Positions 12,286 to 23,400 of a stretch of 64,000 nucleotides of DNA are shown here, one piece after another. Numbering within the stretch: position 1 is the first letter of the stretch; each line of letters opens with the position of its first letter. Position numbers and translations under genes: made by a program. This DNA comes from Beroe forskalii (Eukaryota > Ctenophora > Nuda > Beroida > Beroidae), in assembly GCA_011033025.1 (NCBI GenBank), contig WFMF01000044.1, positions 620,001 to 684,000 on the forward strand, read 5' to 3'. The notes under the pieces are model-generated. The model saw only the letters and a list, made by a program, of their open reading frames with translations, ran no database searches and had not been told where the DNA came from.

Positions 12286-13203
12286 TAGGGTTTCCAACCG
12301 ATAATATCGCCGATAGAATTATCGGCGATAATTGGACCAAAATCAATTATCGGTTATCGGCGATAATTTTTGCCGATAAACCGATAAAATTTAATTTTTT
12401 TGAAACCATTATATTTGACTCAAATAAAGTGAAAACCAGTCAAATTCACGGTTTTTACTTATTCAAAAGCAACGGGCCAGTTTGAATAACAATTCGTAGC
12501 ATTTTTCACGGCAATGTGTCTCATGATTATTATTATTATGTAAAAACAAAATATGCTCAGCCTAAGCTTAGTTTAATTTTTAAATTTTTTTCTGGACTCT
12601 TTCAAGCGTTTTCGACCTTCGACTCACGTTCTACTCCGAGTCTCCGTTGATTGATATTTCAATTTGTATTTAACATGTCAAGCCACAGCATATTAAGACA
12701 GTTCTTTACAAAAGAGGGGGAGGAAGTGGTCTGCAAACAGTGTACGAAGTCTTAATCTGGCACAACTTCGAAGAGCAGTTATTCTAGTTTGTGGTATCAT
12801 CTCAAAGCAAAGCACAGTATTGATCGTCCACAGGCCGACACGGCAGAGTCTAAAGTAAAGCGGCCAAAAACTCAGCAAAAGTTAATCGTATCATATGCTG
12901 AGAAAAAATGCCAAGAAATTCATGCTGCCCTTGCAGCTGTTGACAAATTATCTTTCAACCAGATAGCAACGATCAGTTTCATTAAGGATGCTAATGCTAT
13001 TAGGGAAAAGAAGTTCCTAGCGCACAGCTCGCCGACCACCATACGCAGCAAAGTGGCTGAATTCATAAATTGAGGAAATTGAAATAAATTGATGTCTAAT
13101 ACTGTAGTAAAGTTATCGCCGTTAATTATCGGTATCGCCGATAATTCACAAAAAGTTATCGATTATCGCCGTTAAAAAATTGCTACCGATATTGGAAACC
13201 CTA
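12286..13203. mobile_element. Non-autonomous hAT transposon with BED-finger remnant
   Basis: The 918-bp element starts TAGGGTTTCCAA and ends TTGGAAACCCTA, flanked by an exact 8-bp duplication (TTGCGAAC). Both subterminal regions carry many copies of ATCGCCGATAAT-like motifs in both orientations, probably transposase binding sites. The interior keeps a fragment of a BED-type zinc-finger protein but no DDE catalytic region, so the element must rely on transposase from elsewhere. A clean duplication and matching ends suggest the insertion is not very old. Confidence 0.92.
12675..13073 (+). pseudogene. hAT transposase N-terminal remnant (BED zinc finger)
   Basis: Starting at ATG 12,675 the frame reads a BED-like finger: two cysteines (CKQC), then LWYHLKAKH supplying the H-x4-H pair. 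The first part matches the usual hAT N-terminus (short leader, FFTKE, V-C-K-x-C). A TAA stop interrupts between the cysteine and histidine halves (12,753-12,755), and the frame then runs open to 13,073. It continues into KLIVSYAEKK and a helical stretch typical of the region after a BED finger. The RNase-H-like catalytic core is absent, so this is a truncated, broken transposase gene. Confidence 0.8.
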
Positions 13204-14944
13204 TTGCGAACACAACAACAGATGGTCTCGAGCCAAGGTAGAAGTTTTAAAACAAAATAATGAAATGTTGAGCTCATTTTCAATAACACGTACCTAGAAT
13301 TATTATAGCTTAGTGAGGAAGCAAGTTTGAAACGTTTGAAATCATAAGAATTAAGTACGAAATGCGAACCCTTCCATGATGTAAAAGTATAAAATCAATT
13401 GAAAGTGAAGGCAGTGACAAAACTTACATCGTAATATTCTATGGATGATTCCTGCCATCCCAAGGCATGGTTTTATCATCCAGTCATATCAACGGAAAAC
13501 ATCATATTCAATAAGATAATAACACACCAAGACTATCGAATCTGGATTTGTGTTGAGAAACACGTTTTGTATAAACCATCATTTCACACAATAGCTGTTT
13601 GAACAACACCCTTGGAACTTTGGGAGAAGCCTTAAGAAACCATATTACACAAGAGTTCGTTCTAAAACAATAACATGAATTGCTTCCATACAGCCTCCGA
13701 AGTTCCATAGCACGGGCTGTGTTTTAATCAATAAATAAGATGAGTTTTACTCTGCTCAGTGCAGCATGAATAGCCGGGTGGATCTCACCAACAAGCCATT
13801 CTAAATAATGATAATACCATCACTCTCAATCGTTGTTAATTGGAGCCGGTTTATATGGTTCAATAGTTTAATAGCTCAGTCTTGTGCAGCAAGAGTTATC
13901 TCTTGAAAAATAGGAGTGCAGACGTGATATGCAACTGTTGTGTTGCAAAAATAAGACTTTTTAAATGACGAAATTCGGCTTGGGCGCGGCTTCCACTCTT
14001 GCAAAATTTGACGAAAAAGCAAGCACCAATGACAACATTATTAATACTCATCAGACCATTAAACCTGTGAATTCAAAAGCTTTGCAAGTACAAGGGATTG
14101 CTTTATATTCTGATCATTATACATTGTACGACATTACATCTTCGGATAAATCATAAGATAACGTTTTGCAGGGCAATTTACCTCCCAAATACGTGGAAAA
14201 GTATTATCATCGACTCTGGGATAGCCCTTATCAAGTTATCTTGGCATCGCCTTATACCCACTGGACGAAAACCAAACCGTTTTGTGCTCTTGAGCTCCTT
14301 TAGGGCAGCGGAGAAAGCAAAGCTTTTGACCAGCTGCCAAGTTCAACAACAATACAACAACAACTGAGCCAATTACATCTAAACTTGGCCCGAGCTTCTC
14401 CCAAAAAGAGCTCTCCGTATAATTCTGCTGCTGCTGCACAAGCAGCTGATGACAGTACAACGGTTAGCAGAAATAATAAATAATTAACAAACATATTGTA
14501 CATATAAAACCATGACCATTTATATGAGCTATATGAAGCATCTATAGTTGTGTTTGAGAACTAGTCATATTCTATATCGACTGCGCGAGCGCGGACTGGA
14601 ATGGACGTTATGATGCGCGCAGTTCTCCATTTCAAGCCATGATAGTGACAGAACTCCTTCTCCCTTCTGCTTCAGTGATCAACGTGTGTCTGTGTGAGTG
14701 TATGTCTGTGGGACTGAGAAAGGAGGAGAAGGTTACTGTCTTTATACCTATTCAATGAAGGGGATCTTCATCCACTGTCTGCTGCATTTAGAGTTGGGAT
14801 CATCAGTGCTGCATTGTAGTGGTGGGGTACCTAATACCTACAATCTACATTCGGGGGCGAATGTATGTGTTTGTGTGTCACTGTGTCTGTCTTGTGTCTG
14901 TCATTGTGTTTGTTTGTATGTACAGATTACATATCCGAATTGAG

Positions 14945-15092
14945 GGGGGCCGCAGGGGGATCGGAGGCCGATATCCGGGTTTTTGTAGTTTCTGATAGAG
15001 CAGAACGCCAGCTACCAGTAGGGGTTTCCCCATGAAAGAAATGTTCCTAGCCGAAGTGATAAATTTTTCAAATCGCAGTTTCGGCTGAAAAT
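14945..15092 (+). repeat. Dispersed repeat (GCTACCAGTAGG family), copy 2
   Basis: GTTTCTGATAGAGCAGAACG, CCAGCTACCAGTAGGGG, CCATGAAA and AATTTTTCAAATCGC keep the same order as at 7,029-7,192. Confidence 0.6.
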
Positions 15093-15597
15093 TTACCTAA
15101 TCTAATTTACTGGATCTACCTAATCTGAGCTTAATGTTTTCACTAACATAACCGACATGGACTGATCAGAGTGCAGCAATTCTACTGTTGTTTGTGGATA
15201 AAAATAATTGTTTTCAATGGTAGACTCTTCTGATTTCCATGAACCGAATATTTTTTCTTTGTTGATTATTCCTTCACATAACAAAACTTTTATCTTTTAA
15301 TATCCCGTTCGGATTAGTCATGAATGAACTGGGACATATATCGAATTAACATTCTGATCAATAAAAAATTCTCATAACGGTAGCGGATCCATAAAATTTG
15401 CATTGACGATGGCGTGGCACTCCTTTGCCACAAGGCCTTATAAAGTGATACAGTGACGAATTCCATCTGTTTTGTTGAGCTTCAAAGCTATAACCAATCC
15501 GCCCATCCTTGCCGAATTCTTGCCCCTTAACGCATTCTTCGCACCTTAACGCATTCTTTTAACGCATTCTTTGTTCCTTAACAAGGAATACTGTGGC

Positions 15598-15650
15598 TGA
15601 GAGTGACATCATTTTCATGACTTAGAGTGGTGATTTGATGACGTCCTAAT
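15598..15650 (+). repeat. Dispersed CRE-foldback repeat, copy
   Basis: GAGTGACATCATTTTCATGA, CTTAGAGTGGTGATTTGATG and ACGTCC match the family left to right, with the CRE decayed to TGACATCA. Confidence 0.6.
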
Positions 15651-17381
15651 ACTGAGCTGGGAGCACCTTGTAATGCAATTCCTGGAAAATATCGTGCCAT
15701 AGCCCGGTTTACTTGTTTACTTTCTGTTGATGATGTCAATAAAATTGACGTGCTCCATGCGATGAACGGTGTGTTGTGACGATCTTTTGACATTCTTGCT
15801 TTCTTGACGTTTCTCTTGCTTTTACTTGCTTCGTTTATCGTTGTGTTTAAATGCTTGTTTCGGGTTGATTCGCTTGTTTCGGTTCGTTTCGGTTTTATTC
15901 AGGGAGGTTTTTGGGTTGGTTCCGGGTGGTTTCGGCTTGTACCGGCTAGTTGCTGCTTATTGTATCAGCTTATCAACGCATTTTATTGTGACTTCTATCT
16001 TCTCTAAAGTTTCATCTTACTTCACACACGTACCTTGTCAGTTTTATGAGCTGTGTAAATTCACGCCGCTGATTGAAATTGAAATTATGAAATCTATTAT
16101 GAATTAGATTTTAACCAAATTGGTTGAATTCATTGATTAAAATACGCAACGAATTGAAATTAAATGATCAAAAACCCGGAGAAGGACGGAATAATAGGAA
16201 TATGGCCATGAGAGGAAAACAACGATTGTGAACCACTTTTCACTTAGATAGTTAGATAACTTCGTATAACTTATTTGAAAACCAAAACATTAATACCTCA
16301 ATAGCATTGATCTAAGTTAAAGCAGTAATCTTATTACCATGTTGATGGGCGAGATCGCGACATTAAATGTTAATGCAAGACACACACAAAAAACATTAGG
16401 TCTGGCGATTAGCACTCGATATGCGGCCTGATAAACGAGAGCTATTAACTAAGCGATCATCTCGACTAAATAATAAACCACCGCGTGCTCTACAGATCTC
16501 AAAGACACGACTATGCGGTAAAGCGTGACGTGGTTATCAGGCTTTTTAGCGAGGAACATTGATGATTTCACTCGAGTATTCTGCGGGCGTATCTCTTGAC
16601 AGATGGGAAAAATCGCCAGTATTCCCGCGGTTTGTATCCCGACTGTTTGAGCTAAACGGGGGAAAAAGTGGTGGAAGTGAGGATAATCAGGCGATCATTA
16701 GGGCATTATTTCAGCCACGTGAACCGCTTGGGATGGGAAATGGCGTGGAAGTGGGGAGGAATTACCGCCGGAGTTTAGGTCATGGAGACAGTGACTGGTG
16801 TTGTGGGGGATATTGTGTTGATGTGAATCTTGAGGCTGAGAAATGATTTCATTCTTGAATCTTAAAAGCGGAAAATAGGAACCAAGTTTGCTTGGTTTAT
16901 TTTAAATTCTTTGCAGTTTGTACGGAAATATGTCCGTTTTCGAACGTTTTTGACCTTAATTCATAGCTCATTCTGTGCTGAGCAGATACTAAATGGTTTG
17001 TGTTTTGTGGCGCGCTTACTCTTCAGAATGAGCGTCGTGATAATGCACTAATTGCTTAATCCTTTACAATCATCGACAATCTGGGAATAATTGCACAACA
17101 TAATAAATTATAATTATTTAAGAATATAATGATGGTTATCAATAACGTGTCGAATAAACCGAATTATGCCTAACTTCTTGACAGAGTCTACTGTCTACTG
17201 TCTAGGAAAGGGCGAGTAGAAATAGCCTTGCTTCACTATGAGACTATGCGACCCATTTGCTCATTTAAAATGAAATTAAGTAATTATCAGCTACGGCATG
17301 TGGTACGACGGTACGTACGTGGCTTATGGCTGATTGCGGTTAGATAATGATTTAGTTTTATGAAACAGGTGAGTTTTTCGG

Positions 17382-17451
17382 CAGTCTGGAGGAACACCGA
17401 CTCATCTTAGGCGCACCTTAGGCGAAGATGAGTCGGCGTTCCTCCAGACTG
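17382..17451. repeat. 27-bp hairpin with one mismatch
   Basis: Arm 17,382-17,408 (CAGTCTGGAGGAACACCGAC...) pairs with 17,425-17,451 with a single mismatch across a 16-nt loop that carries two AGGCG motifs. Size and pairing resemble a pre-miRNA or a foldback footprint. Neither can be decided without small-RNA data. Confidence 0.75.
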
Positions 17452-18199
17452 GCAGTTTTTCTGCATCGATAGGTTTCTCGAATTAGGGTTACAAATGTGA
17501 TGCAAAGCTCATTTTGAAAAAAATTCGAAAACAAAAACGTGAGTCCCTACTTTCAAACCACCATTCACCATGGATCAATGGTGGATGATTGTGGAATGAG
17601 GAAGCATCCTCAGTACTCACTTAGGGATTGTCCTTGAAACCAAAAAGCAACAAAGTACTCCAAGCACAAACTACTAAACTAAACAAACAAAGCCTTGAGA
17701 ATGACACCAGTTGTACTAATCCTGAACACTCGTTAACTAAAGTAATACAAGCAAAGTATCGGACTATATATTATTATTTCCACTGTACTGCCACTATATA
17801 TATAAATATATATACTACAGGGTTTATATAAATAATTTAAATCGCCATGTTGATGGTAGGTAAATTCCACCCCCTGTTATTAGTAGCATCATTAGCGTTC
17901 CTTGGAACGTGTACACGAAATGTAGGAGGGGTCTGGTAAACGCCCCATGTTAACTCCTCATAATGACGTCATTAGGACCCCTAGGACGGTCAACATTAGC
18001 GTGTGTTATTACACTAGCATGGGATTATGTCTGGCGTGTTTAGTGAGGGATTGAGTGTCCTCAGACGTTGCTAGGGAATCTCTATAAAGATGTTTTCATA
18101 TGACGACATCAAAGCAACGACTTGGAATCGTCATGATTCGAACTGGGTTGCTTGATGCTAGATGGTTGCCTTGATCGCCAAAAAAGCAACCAGTCAAGA

Positions 18200-18470
18200 G
18201 TAAAAGGTTGCTTTAGTAATGAGCATCTTCAGTGATGATATCATCACATGGTTGCTATTCCACCATCACATGGTTGCTATGAAATCATCACGTCATGGTT
18301 GTTATGACATCATATAATTGTATAATTGTTGCTATGACACTTTCACATGGTTGCTATGAAATCATCAAATATTCAAATAGTTGCTATGACACCATCTCAT
18401 GGTTGCTATGACATAATCACATGGTTGTTATGCACATGACATCATCACAATATGGTTGCTATGGCGTCAT
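18200..18470. repeat. Minisatellite, ATGGTTGCTATGACATCATCAC unit (about 22 bp)
   Basis: At least ten imperfect copies in which GGTTGCTATGA alternates with CATCATCACAT. The variation between units suggests an old array. Confidence 0.8.
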
Positions 18471-18522
18471 CTCCTGATAATCCAGCATTAAATCCATCTC
18501 CTTTGCTTTGTCCACAGCATAT

Positions 18523-18595
18523 ACCACGTGACATACCACGTGACAGACCACGTGACATACCACGTGACATACCACGTGATAAAACACGTGATACT
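18523..18595. repeat. Tandem E-box array (CACGTG every 14 bp)
   Basis: Repeats of ACATACCACGTG give six CACGTG palindromes in about 70 bp. CACGTG is the core site for bHLH-zip factors (USF, MITF/TFE, MYC/MAX). It lies about 1.9 kb upstream of the CTH start codon. It could be regulatory, but simple tandem duplication explains it equally well. Confidence 0.75.
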
Positions 18596-18710
18596 TAGAG
18601 CTATTATTATGGTGGTATATGCAATGAAAGGCACAACCATTCCTACTATTAGTATTCCCTCTAAGCAATTAGTGCTGGTAGGTGCCCACACGAGAGTGTT
18701 GGCGGCTGAT

Positions 18711-18756
18711 AATGGCGTCATTATCAGGGCTTTAGAATGGAGAATAGTTGACGCAC
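18711..18756 (+). repeat. Dispersed CRE-foldback repeat, copy
   Basis: GGCGTCATTATCAGGGC, TTTAGAATGGAGAATAGTTG, ACGCAC. The left half is close to consensus. Confidence 0.55.
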
Positions 18757-19794
18757 ATCTATTGTTCGATCCCTTGTAGCACTGTTGACATGGTGGTATG
18801 GTGTACAATGTATAATTCCTCTGTTGCTTGTATATACCAACTCTAATAACCACTGTACAAAGTATTCCTGGTATAATAGTCGCTGCTATTCGCCTTACTT
18901 CTTTGTCTCATTGACGTTTTGTTTTGGTATTGTTTGAGTTTTATTGGTTTTATAACGATTGTTACTAACGAATGGGAGTTTCTTATCTAAAATTATCGGA
19001 CTCGCACATTATCTACGAGAGGGTGATAGTAGCCAATAGCTGCACGTGTTTTCGGCCCTGAAATTTGGTTGAGAGGTCAAGGATATTACAAATATAACGC
19101 CGAAAGTCTATTTATAGGTTTCCAAGTGGTCAATACCAAAAGCTTTGTGTGTGACCAGCCTGGAGTTGGTTACCGTTATACACAATAACTGTTTGTTTTC
19201 GGCCCTGAAGTTTGGTTGAAAGCTCCAGGATATTACAAATATTACGCCCGAGTCCCTAAGACTAATTATTGGTTTCATGTGGCCAATGCCAAATGCTTCG
19301 TGTCACCACCCAGGATTAAATCTAGTTTTCCCGTCATTGTTATATCTGTGGCTCCCGCCCTTTTTAACCCTGTACAAACAGCTGTATTCCATGAGGGTAA
19401 TATTGACAAGGTGTGTACAATGTGCCTTTAATTCCCAAGTTTCTTTGTAGGCTTTTGAGGCGTCCTTTTCAAGACTTTTTAGTTGGGTACTGTCGACAAA
19501 TTTTGCGTTGATTATACACAAAATTCTTGTTTAGTACTTCCGACACCGGATACCTTCCTTCCTACTCACGTGATACGATACAATAAACAAACAAGAAATG
19601 CTACGTCCATTTAGTCCGTCTGAATCCGTTACAGTTTAAACATTTGACGTTTCATTTTCAATGTGTCCTTCCAACCCTCTCAAATATTGAACTTTCTAAA
19701 ATATATAAAACCTTCTAACATTCTGAAATGTCGGAGTTTCATTTGGTTTTATATAAAACCTGCTTACGCTATATCTCACTGTGATAATCCCTAT

Positions 19795-20466
19795 ATTAGT
19801 ATATTATCTCGCTGTCATAACCCCTATCTCTCACTGTAATAACCCCTATCTCTCACTGTAATAACCCCTATCTCTCACTGTAATAACCCCTATCTCTCAC
19901 TGTAATAACCCCTATCTCTCACTGTAATAACCCCTATCTCTCACTGTAATAACCCCTATCTCACTGTAATAACCCCTATCTCTCACTGTAATAACCCTTT
20001 CTCTCACTGTAATAACCCCTATCTCTCACTGTTATAACCCCTATCTCACTGTAATAACCCCTATCTCTCACTGTAATAACCCCTATCTCTCACTGTAATA
20101 ACCCCTATCTCTCACTGTAATAACCCCTATCTCTCACTGTAATAACCCCTATCTCTCACTGTAATAACCCCTATCTCTCACTGTAATAACCCCTATCTCT
20201 CACTGTAATAACCCCTTTCTCTCACTGTAATAACCCCTATCTCTCACTGTTATAACCCCTATCTCTCACTGTAATAACCCCTATCTCTCACTGTAATAAC
20301 CCCTATCTCTCACTGTAATAACCCCTATTTCTCACTGCAATAACCCCCATCACTTGCACTGCCATTAAAACCCTATCTAGTATCTCTCGCTGTTATAACC
20401 TCTACAATATCCTGCTGTAATCACACCTAATCTCTTTATCTCACTGTGTGATAACCCCATCTCTCT
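19795..20466. repeat. 22-bp minisatellite running up to the CTH first-exon acceptor
   Basis: About 25 copies of CTCTCACTGTAATAACCCCT plus AT, nearly perfect between 19,800 and 20,340 and then degenerate until about 10 bp before the acceptor TTTTTTTGAAG at 20,466-20,476. The C- and T-rich strand of the array supplies the pyrimidine tract of the presumed 5'-UTR intron. Near-identity of units points to recent expansion. Confidence 0.9.
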
Positions 20467-20485
20467 TTTTTTGAAGGTACCTGCC

Positions 20486-23400
20486 ATGTCCCACTACATG
20501 AACGGTGGGTCAGCACTGAACGGAGGAGGAGTTAATGGAGGTTCAGGAGGACCCTCCTTCGAGAACAGCTCCCACTTCCCTGGCTTCGGAACGGATGCAG
20601 CCCACCATGGCAGTGAGCCAGAAAGGTGGCCCTTTATGCCAATAGTACCTGTCATATCCCTCTCCACTACCTTCAAACAGAGCAACCCCGGCGAGTACGA
20701 GGTAAGGGGATGTTCGTTGGTTAGTTTTAAAAAGGGATTTCGCGTGAAAATGATTTTTATATAGAGATATTTTTAAATATCTTGCAATTTAATGTTGCAA
20801 TTTAATCGGTATAGCTGGTCAGCAGCATGAAAAAATAAAAATAAATGTATCGTCAACTTTACTACTTTACAATAAATTCTACTCTACGCAGCCCAAAAAG
20901 CATGATATTATTATTAAGTCAAGTACCTGCAAACAGTAAAGAGTGGTTCTAGAGTAAGCGCTTGCTTGAGAAGAGATGATGATCCATAAAATATTTTGTA
21001 CTTGATAATAACTGACAGTAATCATATTTAATGGACCTACCCTATTCCAAGCATGGTTCAGAATCATTACAGATCTACTTCTCAACCATCATCTTAATTC
21101 ATATTAAGTACCATGGAATCATGATATGAGATGTGCAGCTTATTATGAAGAGCTGAAATAATAGATTTGATGCAGACGTTATGTCAAGAAGAGTACTGAT
21201 AAAGCCATCGCTGAAATTTAAACTGAGCCAAGATCAAAATAATTTTCACAAACACAGAATAACAAATATAGCAACAGGCGTAGAAATCCACGAAAAGGAA
21301 TGCGGGATGAGATATTTTATAATATCGGAATTATTATTCTATTATTATTTTTCCTATCGATGTGTCTCCACGGAGTTTCTGATAAGACTGCGACTAAAGA
21401 CCGCCGCATTTCATTAGCTTTCTGATTGCTCCATGGCTTCTTTCAGGTTGACACTTCGTGTGAATTTGGTCTAAACTATTTGTACCCATTTATCGGAATG
21501 GAAAGTGAAGTGGGTGGTAACTAGGGAATTGGAGTTCTTAAGAAAATTGAGAGTAATTTAGCAAGAAAATGCCCCGAATAAAGGCAGTTTCCTTGACTTC
21601 TGGCGAAGCATTTTCTCCTTTTTCAGCAAGTAGACTCTCCTAAGACATAAACGTGACACGATACGTGACCAGTCGGCAGTCATGATAGCAGCTCAGCTAC
21701 TGTCTCAGCAATAAACTTTCATAACACGAATGTTCAAATTAATTCAGACATTCAACAATGATAAAACTTATCATTATCAATTGAAATATTAATTTTCAAT
21801 GTTTGCGTGTAAAACTTCAAAAATAGGGAAATGTGCTCCCTGCAGTAATTTAAAACGTACAAACTCGCATTTTCTGTAAACGACTGTTCCCTTTAAATAC
21901 GCCTTTTCTCTTATAGATACAACTATTCCCTTTAAAAATACACAAATACGACTATTCCCGCAGAAATACGACTATTTCCACAGAAATACAACTATTCCCT
22001 CAGAAATACGACTATTCCCGCAGAAATAGGATTATTCCCTTAGAAATACGACTACTCCCGCAGAAATACGACTACTCCCGCAGAAATACGACTACTCCCT
22101 AAAAATTCGACTAGTCCCGCAGAAATACGACTTTTCCCTCAGAAATACGACTTTTTCCTTTAGAAATACGACTACTCCCGCAGAAATACGACTATTTCCC
22201 CAGAAATACGACTATTCCCTCAGAAAAACGACTACTCCCGCAGAAATACGACTATTTCCCCAGAAATACGACTATCCCCGCAGAAATACGACTATTCCCG
22301 CAGAAATACGACTACTCCCGCGCGGGTAACCCCACCCGTACGGCGTTTGAGATGTGCGTTGCTAAGATGGAGGGCGCGGAGTACGGAATGGCGGCATCTA
22401 GTGGCCTCGCTGCCACCTCCCTCATCATCAACTGTCTCAAGGCGGGCGATCATATCCTCTGCTGCGACGATGTGTACGGAGGTTGGTAGTGTAACAAGTG
22501 TGTATGAGTGATGTATGATGAATGATGTATGATGTATGATGTATGAGTATACAAGCATACAAATACAGCATACATTTTACATCATACATCATGCATCGTG
22601 CAACATGATGTATCATGTGAAATGTATTTGTATGGTCAATATTGTTAAGTATGATTTTTATGACTATGAAATTAATGTATATTTGTAGGGAATTTTGCAC
22701 ATGCAAGCATAACTAAGAAAAAGATTTACTGTATGTAACACTGATAGGCAGAATGTAGTTATAAATATATACGATATTGAATCGATTTGTTCATTGACTT
22801 CAATCAGGGACAAACCGTTACTTCAACCAAGTGGTGGCTAACTTTGGGATTGAGATTGATATGGTGGACCCCATCGATCTGAGCAAATTCGAGAGTAAAA
22901 TCCGAGACAACACTACGGTAAGAGGAAAATATTGAACAAATTTATCTTGTATTAGTAAGAAATAAAATGCTCAAAAGATACATAATATATTTACTTAAAG
23001 AAACTTTCAAATGTGCGAATTGTAATAAATTTCAACCGTTTTTAAGTAGATGCCGCCTTGTGCACGTTTCTCCAGATGAATATGTTATTTCTCATAAGCT
23101 CAACGAATCTCTAAGTATGGCGGGTGGTTCGTAACACTTCTAATAGAGTTCATATCACTATACATGACAACTCAAGTGAGCAGTAGACGGAAATTTAACC
23201 GAAATTCGGTTGAACCGAACCGAGATGTATCAAAAAGCCGAGATAGTCATGGAGGCAAATAAAAAGTAACTTGAAAATGTAAAATGTGCCACTAAACTTT
23301 CGTAACTCAAGATTGGAATCTTGACTGCAAGACCTTCATTGATCAATTTAATACTTGAATCTTTTGGGTTATTATTTCCATGTCTCATGAAAATGGAATA

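Larger units (their letters stand above)
13212..18110. other. Gene-free stretch
   Basis: No exon chain or recognisable domain. The open frame at 16,559-16,846 (95 codons, GC-richer than its surroundings) has no family resemblance I know and no neighbouring exons. The stretch includes a TG-rich simple repeat (about 14,680-14,930), repeat copies at about 13,795, 14,945 and 15,598, and a hairpin at 17,382. Confidence 0.55.

Noticed and set aside
16559..16846. A 95-codon open frame near 16.6 kb
   Set aside because: No recognisable domain, no partner exons, and length is within chance expectation for this much sequence.
18120..18160. Possible tRNA B-box (TTCGAACTGG on one strand)
   Set aside because: No A-box or cloverleaf could be drawn around it.
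19795..20345. CRISPR-like regular repeats
   Set aside because: Direct tandem units without unique spacers in a eukaryotic intron or upstream region. It is a minisatellite.
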